Shown piece by piece: positions 10,034 to 20,509 of a stretch of DNA of 64,000 nt; position 1 is the stretch's first letter; each line of letters opens with the position of its first letter. The position numbers were made by a program, and so were the translations under genes. Origin of the DNA: Actinomortierella ambigua (taxonomy: Eukaryota > Mortierellomycota > Mortierellomycetes > Mortierellales > Mortierellaceae); assembly GCA_016098155.1 (NCBI GenBank), contig JAAAJB010000087.1, positions 1 to 64,000 on the forward strand, in the 5' to 3' direction. A model generated the notes under the pieces. The model was not told the DNA's origin. It made no database searches and saw only the letters and a program-made list of their open reading frames with translations.

Positions 10034-12135
10034 ATGGTCCACCCTTCATCCACATCTCTTCTGGAGATTGTCTTGGATACACCGCACGTTACTATTCCTG
10101 AGCAGACAGGTCGGGGACCAAGTCGAGGCGGAGGACTTGACTTGAGTGAGTCTGATGGCCACCATGCTGTACTCTGTGGACGACTCATTGTGCGCCTCAC
10201 CCGGTCAGTTCGGATAAAGTCGCTTAACCTCATTCTTACCGGCGCGGCACACACCTCGTTCCCTGTGGTCCTGCCCCTGACCAATGCCACTCATGGCAAG
10301 GCAGTCAAGAAAGCACCTTCTGCAACAGGTACGTGGACAGGGCCAACTTTGATGTTGGCCCATGACCTCATTTCTCCCGACCTCATAATTTTGTGCCCCT
10401 GTACTTTGCTCGTGTACAGTTCGAGCTCTCACTTTTTCCGATCCCCGTCTCCCCCCAGCTCCCAGCCCTGACTACGCACATCGTTTCCCTTTTTGTCCCT
10501 GTTGCGTCTTCAACTATATCGAAAATTCTCCTAGAACCCTGCTCCAAGTTGGCCTAAGCGCGTCTCCATACTTGGCCCCTCCCACTCTATGTAGTGAAGC
10601 CCAGACATTTGCACACTGCTCTCAAAATCCTCTCCATCACTCCTCCCCTTCCCTCCCCTCTAGCCACTCCTACTCAAATGATCCCATGACATTTCCCTCA
10701 TGCATACTCACACCCACGTTTTGTTGTTGTTTCCCGTCTCATAGATAGCCATTACCAGCATTCCTTCAAGTTTCTGACACACACGTGGTCATTCTTCGAG
10801 TCAAATCCAAAGGGTGCTTGCACACTAGAGCCTGGAGTACATTCCTTTCCATTCTCGGTCAACATCGATCCTTCATTGCCTTGTACCTTCACCACTGCCA
10901 CCACCGCAGTGCACTACCAATTAACGGCTCTTCTTCGGCCAGCCTCATTCATATCATTTGTGCAAGGGACTCGGATTAGTCGGCCTGTTATATTGTTGCC
11001 ATCTCACAACCAAGCACTCCTTGATGCGGCGCATGGCTTTGAGACAAGTGGCTACATGCGCTTGCAGGACACACCCACAACTCGTCAATCGCTCGAGCGT
11101 ATATCGGGCGAGGCCCACTTCCCATGCAGGATCTTTGCACAGACAGGCGTCATTCCTGTGACCATCGGCCTAACGCTACTCGGCCAAGGAACGGCACTGA
11201 CGAAAATGTCGGTCGAGCTTTGGGAGGCTGTCTACAGGCTTGACGACAACAATGATTCCAATGCAGAGCGTCAACCTCTTAGTGTACGACTCACCTCTCG
11301 CCAGAACTGTCCACTCTCCGCCGACTGGGAGCCATCTACCGTGGATACACCCTCTATACTGTCCAAGCGCTTGCTCTTCAAAGTCCCCGAACTACCAGTA
11401 TCAACGTGGTGCAAGAACAAGGATGGATATACAGCAGTGCCTGGGCGAGGGTTTTGTCACATCTCGGGCGAGTACCTCTGTTCCAAGATCAAGATCGAGC
11501 ACACACTCAAGCTTGTGCTCGGGTATCAGTATGAGGTACCAGTGGAGGAGGATCCATTCAGGAACAGTCGACGGTCCAGCACAGGCGGCAGTAGTATCTC
11601 AGAAGATACCATCGTGGTCCGAGAGGAGATTATCGAGGCCGAAGAGAAAGTCATGATCGTGAGTCACGCAGATTCGGATGTCGGTCATGATGATGCCGAA
11701 CCACCTTGCTACTATCGCTCTTTCGCCTCTGTCCCTGTCAACCCCAGTGATATCCAATTCATTGACGCCGCAATCGCACAAACCTTGCATGATGACCCTC
11801 ACCATCCTCCTCACGGCGATCAACATGGACACGCAGGAGCACGGCTGCCGGATTATGAAGAATGCATCGAGTCCACCTCGATTGTTGGCAGTAACAACAG
11901 TGGAAACGGCACTCGTGCCAACAGCATACGCAGTCTGAGTAGTATGAGCACCCGGGAGGCTTTGTCAGGCTACTCGTCAACGTCGAGCTTGGGCCATTTC
12001 AGCATGATGCAGGAGACCAACACAGGTGCGGTGTCACCTCCATTACGGCCGAGCCTCGAGCTCCACCAACACCGAGACCTGTCGTCGTATATCGAACGGT
12101 ATTCACGAGGCGAGGCTCCATCAGTACCTTTCTGA
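10034..12135 (+). CDS. Alpha-arrestin (ART/ARRDC-type ubiquitin-ligase adaptor)
   Basis: Alpha-arrestins recruit the Rsp5/Nedd4 ubiquitin ligase to plasma-membrane transporters and so drive endocytosis. Exons are 10034-10328 and 10745-12135, with a 416-nt intron (GTACGT...TAG); phase 1 is kept and the product is 561 aa. The N-terminal arrestin fold covers about residues 1-170 (LEIVLDTPHVTI, GRLIVRLTRSVRIKSLNL, then FKFLTHTWSFFES and GVHSFPFSVNIDPSLPCTF). The C-terminal arrestin half runs to about 350. The tail carries a PY motif PPCY near residue 417, a second LPDYEE near 466, and Ser-rich sequence. These PY motifs are what the WW domains of Rsp5 bind. Which transporter it serves cannot be read from the sequence; the amino-acid permease at the other end of the window is one possible client only in the general sense. 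Confidence 0.85.
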
Positions 12136-12391
12136 ATCGTGGGAAATTACCTTCTATACCCCTCTTTTTTTTGTCGTCTTCTCTACGCGTGAAACCCCAT
12201 TGTACATTAAAACTGCGTGTTTAAAGCGTCAAAAGCGAGTGATACCTCTACAACTGAGTTGGTCGTATTGAAGATAAAAGAATGAATCCATATGGCGCCC
12301 TGACTTGTGTGATCCAAATTCCAGTCCAGCGTAGCCCCAATTGAAATTCGAACCATCTCTTGATGTAAGTACTCGAGACTTCCTTCCTGTG

Positions 12392-12399
12392 TATAAAAG
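12392..12399 (+). promoter_or_regulatory. Candidate TATA box of the hydrophobin-like gene
   Basis: TATAAAAG about 140 bp upstream of a GTAAGT donor that begins the proposed 5'-UTR intron of the small secreted gene. A transcript starting near 12425 would have a non-coding first exon of about 105 nt. Confidence 0.45.
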
Positions 12400-12531
12400 G
12401 TAGGCACACACCAAACCGACCACCCGTGCACCCGAACTATCCACCCAGATTCCACCGCAGGTCCCCGAGAGCCCACAATCAACACCACCCGGCAGAACGC
12501 GTAAACAAAAAACTATTCAACACTTTGTGAG

Positions 12532-12603
12532 GTAAGTAGCAGATATTGATCTCTTGCCAGGTTTACAAAATGAGTGGATAATGCAAGTGGCTAAGCTGTA
12601 TCT

Positions 12604-12660
<57 letters not shown>

Positions 12661-12683
12661 TCCTCCACACAAAATTCCAATAG
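12532..12683 (+). other. Proposed 5'-UTR intron containing a (TC)26 tract
   Basis: GTAAGT at 12532 and CAATAG ending at 12683 define a 152-nt intron that ends 14 nt before the start codon of the hydrophobin-like gene. A perfect 52-nt TC repeat (12606-12657) lies just before the acceptor, where a polypyrimidine tract belongs. No transcript was seen; this is consensus-based. Confidence 0.45.
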
Positions 12684-12697
12684 ACTGTTCAGCAACC

Positions 12698-12940
12698 ATG
12701 TTCAAGAACTTCGCCATCATATTCCCCAGCATCTTTTTCTGCCTTTTCCTCGCGGCGCAGACGGACGCCTTCACATGCGCAGCGGGCTCTACCCCTCGAT
12801 GCTGTGATACCATGCGCTCTGATGGCTTGGGCCTCAATTGTGCACAAGTCCTGGGCGAAAGCTGCGCGCGTGAGACGATCTGCTGTAAATCTGTCAGTGC
12901 CAAAGGCGAAGGTTCTGGCTGCAGTGACCCTACCTTTTAG
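12698..12940 (+). CDS. Small secreted eight-cysteine protein, hydrophobin-like
   Basis: 80 aa. Residues 1-24 are a clear signal peptide (MFKNFAIIF...LAAQTDA). The mature part has exactly eight Cys in the order C, CC, C, C, CC, C with spacers of 7, 11, 7, 5 and 11 residues. This C-CC-C-C-CC-C order is the hydrophobin signature, and the opening CAAGSTPRCC resembles the start of class I hydrophobins. The spacers between the third and fifth cysteines are much shorter than in either class, so the loops would be minimal. Hydrophobins coat aerial hyphae and spores by self-assembly at interfaces; whether this protein does so is unknown. The chosen ATG at 12698 is the first after the proposed 5' intron. 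A polyadenylation-like AATAAA is at 13084-13089. Alternative: an unrelated small Cys-rich effector. Confidence 0.7.
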   Translation: MFKNFAIIFPSIFFCLFLAAQTDAFTCAAGSTPRCCDTMRSDGLGLNCAQVLGESCARETICCKSVSAKGEGSGCSDPTF

Positions 12941-14235
12941 GTCATTAGGGAGGGGAGGGGGGCAAAGTCTTCCACCAGCCCTTTCCTTTCACATCATCTC
13001 GTCTCTTACTCTATCAAGCTTCATGCAGATCGTTGACCAGAACTGTTACGGCATCTGTCCTGCGCTATTGATAAATGATAGAAAATAAACAAATGGTGAA
13101 CAATTGCGAGGCCGAAGGCGTATCTAAATGTTCTCACATATCCCTGAGAGGTGGTTCTCGATGGTCTTTCTTCGTAATACTTGAAAGAGTGGGGAAAATG
13201 CATTCCGAGGTGCTCCCGCGTCTTCGTTTTTCCTCGCTGGGAGTGTCACGTAACGCATCGTCTCAGACACTCTACAGCAACCAGACAGAAAAAATAGATG
13301 CGCGCCCCCCAACAATCTCCTCTCCCAGACATCCGATCGACTCGAGACTATAAACCAGTCGATTCCTCTAATCAAGGGCATCTTAGTCATGGTAGCGGGT
13401 GTCCGGATTTCTGCACTCCCTGGAGAGGAAAAAGAGGAGTGGAAGAGTTAAGATGTGCCTCGGACCTATGCTGGACACTAGCACCACAAACGACCACGGA
13501 CTTTTCGACCATCAACAGACAGCACTCGCCGAGATGCATCGGTAGCAGAGATAGCCTGGTGAAAAGAGAACCTGTTGGTCAGTTCGAGCATTGAGAGATC
13601 ATTAGGTAGCCTTCTCCCTTTATTTTCAGTTGTCCATAGTAACCCATTGACACTATGGTAGTTTGAAATACAGGCGCCACGTATTGTTTTCTCACCACGA
13701 GCTATGATCGTAGGTGCTTTCTGGGCCCAAACTTGAAATTCCTGCTCAACTCAATTCAACTTTTCTTTTTTTTTTGGGGGGGGGGGGGGGTTTCCTTTGC
13801 ACGGCGCGCACCATTTGCATGGTTTGCAAGGACATGACCGCCCGTGGTGCGCACGCTATGGGAAAGTAGGGTGCGTCTTTATAACTATAATCACGCGCAG
13901 CTGGCGACCTAGTAACGATATTGGAGGGAGAGATCTAGGATGAAGGTAGATTCAAAGGGTATCGTCGGCCATATCGGGTGGCTCTGACTCAGGTCTGTCC
14001 TGACGGCTCGGGCGGTTGGGGCGGGGGGGGGGTTGACATGTAGTCACCAGGTAGCGATAGCCCTTTGAACTTGCCCCTCTTTGGCCACATGAAGGGCCCG
14101 AAGGTGACCCGCATGTTCGCGACTGTCGCGAATCGTCACGTGAGGACTTTTATTTTACATTTTTTTTCGCCGCCAAAAAAAAAAAACAGTTCACTTGCTC
14201 AACACAGAAACAAGGACCCCCCGTTTCCCTTTGCA
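12941..14235. other. Intergenic region, no gene seen
   Basis: Includes the 3' flank of the hydrophobin-like gene and the promoter of the P-loop gene. G runs occur near 13777-13790 and 14022-14031. Short open frames show no signal peptide, cysteine pattern or domain. Confidence 0.55.
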
Positions 14236-15551
14236 ATGCCAACACAACGAATGCCGAGCATGAAGGAGTTGCAAGAGCTACTCGCTCAGCTCGATGCTGA
14301 GGGTGGACTTGCAATTGGTGCAGAGGATAGGAATGGTAAAGAGACTTTTTGTGATGAGTGCAGGCAAGGAGGAAGCACCCCCCCCTTGCTTAATGGAAAA
14401 GGGGAGGAGGAATAAGAGGGTGGGAGTGTTGACTTCATGCATGGCTGTTGCAGGGGAATGAGCAAAGTGGCAGACTTGCTAATGATAGACGATCACAATT
14501 CTATTTTTTTTCCCTTCCGGGACATGACTTGGCGTTAGATACGGGAAACCTCGATGACCTGTATGAAGACTCGTACCTACACGCCATCCTTCATAACAAC
14601 GTCAAGGAAGAGCAAATCCCAGCCCCATTTTCGCCCAAGGAAGAAGGCGACAACAACGTGCCATCGTCTCCATCATCATCATCATCATCGACGGTAGTCG
14701 ACGTGCTGTCGCTGCCAGCCGATCGGTTCTGGGGCGATGACCACGAGCAACTTGGCTCAAAACTCTATGTCCGCAACGGGTTCAAGCTCTTGATTTCGTC
14801 GCTCCTTTCGTCCTCATCCTCGTCTTCGTCTCGAACGTGGATGATGGCGACAGGCGCCAAGGGCTCCGGAAAGTCATGCTTGGCCCACTATCTGGCGTAC
14901 AAGCTCTTCCAGGCGGGCAAGGACATCGTTATCAGTGACTCCATGTTCACCAACGCGCTGATCAACAAAGAGTACTCGTCCTGTTACACGCCCCATATAG
15001 ATCGCCATCCAACGATTCTCGCAGCAGTGACGGGAAAAAGTGCCTCGTCCTCAGCGGCAGAGGGCGACAAGAAAAGCGAGCAACTGTGGTGGATCTGCGA
15101 TGATGGTGTTGTCCCCGTGGCTGGAACGACCTGCAACGTGTTTATGACGTCTCTGGCGAACAAGGCTGACGCGGTGATGGAGGAGCTGACCAAGCAAAAG
15201 AAGTTGCCGTCACCGACGGTGTTTGCCATCCCACGATGGTCGTTGGACGAGATGGAGGCGGCGTTGGTCACGGTTCCCGGATGGCTCGATCGGGAGGACC
15301 TGAAGACATACGACGATGCCGAGCTTCAGGCGGAAAGGGAGCAGTGGAAACAGCTGTATTTGACCTGCAAGGCCAGCCCCAAAAAGGTCCTCGGATTCGC
15401 GAGAGACAAGTTTGCGCCAGAGTTGGATGCGCCGTTGCTCAGCGACGAGGTGCTGGCGCAGTATCTTAGTGGCGATGGTGTTGCAGTGGAGGGTGGTGGT
15501 TCGGCGCGGAAAGGTGGCAAGAAGAAGTCCAAGACAAGGCGAAGAGTCTAG
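14236..15551 (+). CDS. P-loop NTPase-like protein of the Crinkler/RHS type
   Basis: Product of 370 aa from exons 14236-14335 and 14539-15551. The intron is 203 nt (GTAAAG...TTAG); the nearer CAG at 14453 is excluded because it breaks the frame, whereas TTAG at 14538 restores phase 1. A Walker A motif, GAKGSGKS, lies at about residues 140-147 after a Ser-rich linker. Downstream WWICDDG and IPRWSLDEME resemble the Walker-B-like segment and the 'MP-W-DEL' block shared by Crinkler (CRN) effectors and retrotransposon-hot-spot NTPases. The C-terminus is a basic run (KGGKKKSKTRRR), likely a nuclear localisation signal. There is no signal peptide. CRN-like proteins are abundant in Glomeromycotina and Mortierellomycota and in oomycetes; their roles in fungi are poorly known. 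The family call is from motif resemblance only, and it may be another AAA-like NTPase. Confidence 0.6.
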
Positions 15552-15815
15552 AGACGGAATTGTTGAATTGTTGTTTTCTCTATTCTTTTTTGTCTTAAAC
15601 TTGTGGAAAACTGTTTTATGAATACATTCCTGATAATGTGGTTCGTCAAGGGAAGCAAGGGATGTTGACAATTGCGGTGATCATAAGATTATTTTTCTTC
15701 AAAGTCACCATGATAAAAAAAAAAACACTACTACATTCTATGCAAAACAAGGAAAAGACACTACGAATGGGATATTGAGTACAGGAGATTGAAGACTTCA
15801 GGGAAGGCTGCTGAA

Positions 15816-17109
15816 TTAAATGACAATCTCATCCTCGATGGCGCGAGGCTCGAGACCCAGACGGTCGAGGCAGATGTGGTAGCGATCTGGGTCGGTCTTC
15901 TTCAGGTATTTGAGGATCGACTGGCGCTGGTGGATCAGCACACGCAGACGACGGTAGTTGTGCTTGTCCTTGCGATTCCGGGTAACGTGATCGTGCAAGT
16001 TATGAATGCGGACAGTCATCACAGCGGCTTAAAATATAAAATTGAAAGAAAAGCAACGGCTGGGTCAGTCCAATGTCCAATGTTTGTTGACCACAAAGAT
16101 GACATGGCACTGGAAAGCTGCAATATTGTCCTTACCCTGAACCTCAGGAGATCCTGTGTCGCCCTCGACGCGCTGGAAGGCCAGACGTGCCCGTCGGACA
16201 TTCTCGAGCACGACCTGCTTGGCGTTGGCGTTCTCAATGGCAGTGATCCGGCGAACGAGCTCGGCCTTTTGTTGTTCAATAGGAAGCTGAGTCTTCTCGT
16301 TTACAAGTGACGAGCGGACCATATGTTCCTGAACCTGGACCTGAGGGACAGTCTCAAAGAGCAGCTCGGCCTCCTGGTTGGTCAAAAAGTGCTGATATCC
16401 TGAAGGGTTTGAGGTCGTGACATCCAAGGGCCGCTTGGGCAGCGAACCAAAGATGGACGACGAGGACGACGATCCGCCGAACGAGAATGGTGTTGAGGTC
16501 GTGGTGGTCGAATCTGTAGGCTCCTGTGACGCTGAAGAGGGCTTCTTGATCGCCTCCAAGGGTGCCTGGAAGACCTGTCGAGGCGACAGAAGCGATTGTG
16601 TAAATTCTGTGGGGCGTCCAATGATATAGTCGGGCTTCTGCTCCTCAACCTCAAGACGCTTGCGTTCCTGCTTCAGCAAGTTGTTCTTGCGGATCTGGAT
16701 AATCGTCTCCTTGCGGGTCCGGCGAGGGCGAGCCAACGAGGCGGCGGATGTGTGGAAGCTGTTTTGAGGGGCAGGGATCGCAACCCTTGCGGAAGCTAAA
16801 AAGAGGGGGGGGGGTAAATAGTAAGCATAGTGAGGATCGATGTTAGTCCATGGTCGCTCTGTATGCCTTGAAACTATCGCTATATCTGCGTATCTTTGTT
16901 GCCGATGTGAAAGCAAAGGAAATGGGTTCCATGGTTTGCACCCAAGTTGCTGTTGTCCATTGTCACTGTTGCTTGGCACATGCGACTGTGCATGCTGATC
17001 AGGGGTTGGGTGTCCATGGTCAGCTGTTGGTCATGGACGAGAATGCGCAGAGTTGTGAGGCGGGGGGTCCTGAAAGAGGCGTACCGATGGAGCGCACGCG
17101 CGAGAACAT
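15816..17109 (-). CDS. Mitochondrial small-subunit ribosomal protein uS15m
   Basis: Component of the mitochondrial ribosome small subunit, binding rRNA. Three exons on the minus strand: 17085-17109, 16136-16795 and 15816-16027; introns of 289 and 108 nt. Product 298 aa. The tiny first exon encodes MFSRVRSI and joins ASARVAIPAPQN, giving a basic, Arg/Ser/Ala-rich mitochondrial targeting sequence with an HTSA-type cleavage context. The S15 domain is C-terminal: GDTGSPEVQ ends exon 2 and AAVMTVRIHNLHDHV continues in exon 3, reproducing the family's unbroken motif across the junction; it ends with RRLRVLIHQRQ, ILKYLKK and RLGLEPR. The middle region is fungal-specific and Ser-rich. It is divergent from ATP11, 232 bp between start codons. 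The first exon is the least certain part. Confidence 0.88.
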
Positions 17110-17341
17110 GGCGAGAGTATTGTTCAGCGGAAGGGAGACCGAAGCGACGGGAACACAGACACCAAAGCGGGTAGCGACAAGGACGAACCCCCTAGGCAAG
17201 CAAAGGAATTCCAAGCCACATGTTTATGAGGCCAGTCAGTGGGTGGATTCCCCTTCCAAATTTGATTTGATTGAAACTTGAAAGGGGGGGGGAGTAGCGA
17301 ACAAGTCACTGCATCTCTTCCGCATCTTGACAATTGCAGTC
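17110..17341. promoter_or_regulatory. 232-bp bidirectional promoter region between uS15m and ATP11
   Basis: Start codons at 17109 (minus) and 17342 (plus) leave only this interval for both promoters and leaders. Both genes make mitochondrial proteins, so shared control is plausible. No TATA box is evident on either strand. Confidence 0.6.
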
Positions 17342-18629
17342 ATGTTCTCTGCATTGCGCCTCTTCCGTCCAGCCAGCCGCCTGCTGGTCCGCCGCAACCA
17401 CTCGGCTGTTGACTACACTAAGAAATATGCCGACAAGCTGAAGAAGAAGGCTGAGGAGTAAGAGTTACACTTTTTTTTTTTACCCCTGCCTCTCCACCCT
17501 TCTGTTTCGGGCAAGTCTGATAAATGAAATCAATTAACGGACCGCTGATCAAACATCACCCTACTATTGCATTATCCCCTGCATTTGCCCTTTCTAGGGA
17601 GGGACTTGCCAGCATCGAGGAGCTCAAGGCACGATATGTCGTCTCCAAGCCCAAGGAGAAGGTGCCTTTTGCCCCTGAGAAGTTGGAACCCAAAGTCTCC
17701 GCCGTTGCTGGCTCACAGACGGCCTCGGCTGCTGCCTCCGCCGTCAAGAACGCCGCCACGCCTGCCGAAGGCACTCAATCTCCCCTTCATAACGCGGCCT
17801 CGACCTCTAGCGAATCTGTATGAGATTGAACTCTGCTAACCGCTGCAAAAGGATGATCCAGGACCGCTTTGTGCGACGTAATAAACAACTCACACACACA
17901 CCCTTCTTTTTTTCCTTTCTTTGCAATTCGTGTATCTCAAATGGCTAGGGTTTGGACAAGATTATGAAGTTGGAGCTGCTGAAGGACCTGTCTGCTGACG
18001 ATATCACCAAGATCTGGGTCCAACGTCACTTGAACATGGACGATACCATCTCGGCCGTGATCCCAGGCGAGACCTATAAGAAGATGCTTGAGCGGTCCAA
18101 GAAGTACCCTCTGGTAGGCTCTCTTCTTTTATCAAATGTTTCGTGAACACGCGAATCTTTCTGCAACACAGGGTGGTCACAAGATTCAAGTTTCCGTTCT
18201 GGATGATAACATCAGGAACCTTTTTTTTTTTTTTTTAATGACTACCTGTTCAATATCATTTAGTTTCTTATCCCTTTGAGGCACGAGGCAGGTGTCGAAC
18301 TCTACTTGATGCAGTTCAACTTTCACCAAGTCATCTTCACATCGCTGCTCGAGTACAAGACGCACGGCGAAAATTCTCGTCCGTATCTGACGCTGACGCA
18401 CTATCCTGATTTGATCGACTCGAAGAATATTGTCCTGATGAAGGGCACGGTCAATGACGAGCCGCGTATCCTGACTGTGGACCAGGCCCAGGTGCTCGTT
18501 TTTGGCATGCAGCAGTACTATGTCTCGGACAACGCCGACAAGCTCAAGCTTCTCGAGACCTTTCATAAGCAGCCAGCTCAGTTTGACCATGAAAGGCTTA
18601 TTGAGCTGACTGAGACTCCTTTGAGTTAG
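17342..18629 (+). CDS. ATP11: F1-ATPase assembly factor ATP11
   Basis: Mitochondrial chaperone that binds the F1 beta subunit during ATP synthase assembly. Exons 17342-17457, 17598-17817, 17949-18113 and 18264-18629; introns of 140, 131 and 150 nt; product 288 aa. The N-terminus MFSALRLFRPASRLLVRRN is a typical targeting sequence. The family core begins with KYADKLKKKAEEEGL (split by intron 1). It continues with LDKIMKLELLKDLSADDITKIW, and KKYPL joined to FLIPLRHEAGVELYLMQF across intron 3. The C-terminus has LTLTHYPDLIDSKNIVLMKG. A Pro/Ala-rich linker in exon 2 separates the helical start from the core, as in other fungi. All junctions keep phase and family motifs intact. Confidence 0.92.
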
Positions 18630-20509
18630 GATACAAAAGATATTTCATTTTATGTAAAATTGGTGGCGTCGGTGATATACGGGCAGAGATGATTTTCCAG
18701 GGGTAAGAGAGTAGTATGTACAATACGGTTGGTGTAGAAAAAGTGCCGATCAATCAATCAATGGGAAAGGTACGAGTGTTGAAGGGGAGAAGGTCTGTGA
18801 GACGAATTTTAGTCCAGATGCACTAGCCTTCCCCAATCTGAAAGTGAGTACCGCAAACGTGCACCCACGAGGCGCACCGACTCGAGTCCTCATTTTGCAT
18901 TGATAGATGCCAATGACCTGGTAAAATGACCAAGGCAGGGGGGCAGATGAATATCCCTTTACTGCCTGGCAGAGACAAAAAGGCAGAATGGTTGACAGGA
19001 GAGACAAGTCCCAGACAGGCAGATTGATAGGGAGAGGGAGAGAGAGGGAGTGAGAAAGAATGAGAGAAAGAGGGACAGTAGTACTGCTGTACATCGACAG
19101 ACAATCACATCAACAACCTGAGGTGGAGATTCAATTGCTCCTCGTCACTCCGTCTTTGTCTATGTGACCTTGTACTCTGCGACATGGTACTTTTTGTTGA
19201 TGAAGAAATTTGTTCCCCTTCCCCCAGTTACGTCCCTTATTTCTTCCACCCAGGGGTGTGGCACACGGAGACGAGCTGATTCGGAATATTGAAACAAGTA
19301 TGGCTGAATGATGATACCGCGAGAGGGGAGAGGGGGAGGGGCAAGGGCCGATCGATGGATGGACGACCTTGACTCTCTTCCGAGGAGTGGGCTCGAGAGA
19401 ATAGTAATAGAATGTCGTCATGAAATAGGTGACTATTGGGCTGGGTTAGGGCTTGCCTTGCCACTCAGGGTCACTAGACTATTAAGTAGGGCCATTACTA
19501 TCCTTATCCTTTTGGCTCTGATGTTTTGATTTGAACATGTGTCAGTCAATGTTGTCTTTCCAACCTTTTTTTTCCCAGTGATTTGACAGAGAGAGAGAGA
19601 GAGAGATGAAAGACGAGATGGATGGAGAGATAGACAGAGGGATGGGAGGAAGGAAAGGTCAGAGAGAGAGAGAGAGAGTGAGAGAGAGTGTGGGAGAGAG
19701 GGTGAGAGAGTGAGAGAGCGAGCGAGAGAGAGAGAGAGACACCTGAGGAGAGTCCCGTGCTGTTTCGGCCCTTCCGTTGGCGCTCATCGCCGTTCATCCT
19801 GGTTTGCACCCTGAATAGAGGTAGACAGAGCGAATGGGCATGACAACAGGGTCGTGTCAAGGTTCAAACCAGAACAACGCGACGCGGTCGTGCCGCGAGT
19901 CATCACCCTACGCATAGCACCCCTCTTTCACCCCACACAGTGCCTACCAAAGACATCACCTCCTTCTTCCGCATAAACGGCACGAACACGAAGCTAAAGG
20001 GCGATGCAGAGCAAGATAGATGGCCCAAGAGTCAGACAGCCATCTCTCCTTGTTGTTTTCACTCGAAAACGGCCTGAGCCTGATAGAGGATTGAGATAGA
20101 GAGTCCAAGGCATGTGGGTGGGCTAAAGAGAGCAGAACGGTCTCCTCTTTCTATGCTGTGTGTTTTTTCTTATTTGTATTCCCCTCCCTCCCTTCCCTCC
20201 TCTTCTTTTTTTTTTTTTTTTCCTCTCTCTTGTTTCTCTTCTTCTCTTCACTCTCGCCCACATTCACCTTCTCATCCTCACTTCCAAGTTTCCTCATTCC
20301 ACCCTCCACTCCCCTTCACTCCTTCATCCGTGCTCGTCTCCTTCCCATTTCATCGGCATTGCCTTTGCCCTGAGCCTTTCGTTTCTTCTATACTCTCCCC
20401 CCTCTCCCCCCCCCCCCCCCCGCCAAGCAAGAAGGCAAACTCTTTCTCTAGCCACTCACTCTAAAAATTTGTGTGACTATTTGCTTTGACCCCAAGAATT
20501 ACAGTCAAC
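18630..20509. other. Intergenic region with GA and T/C tracts, no gene seen
   Basis: Holds the 3' flank of ATP11 and the promoter of the metallophosphatase gene. An imperfect GA/GAGA repeat spans about 19587-19739; T, CT and C runs occur at 20200-20230 and 20400-20421. Open frames on both strands are repeat translations. Confidence 0.6.
19587..19739. repeat. Imperfect GA repeat
   Basis: About 150 bp of GAGA interrupted by GATG, GTGA and GCGA units in the ATP11-phosphatase intergenic region. Confidence 0.8.

Noticed and set aside
14336..14453. CAG at 14451-14453 as acceptor of the P-loop gene intron
   Set aside because: It gives a stop three bases into the next exon; TTAG at 14538 keeps the frame.
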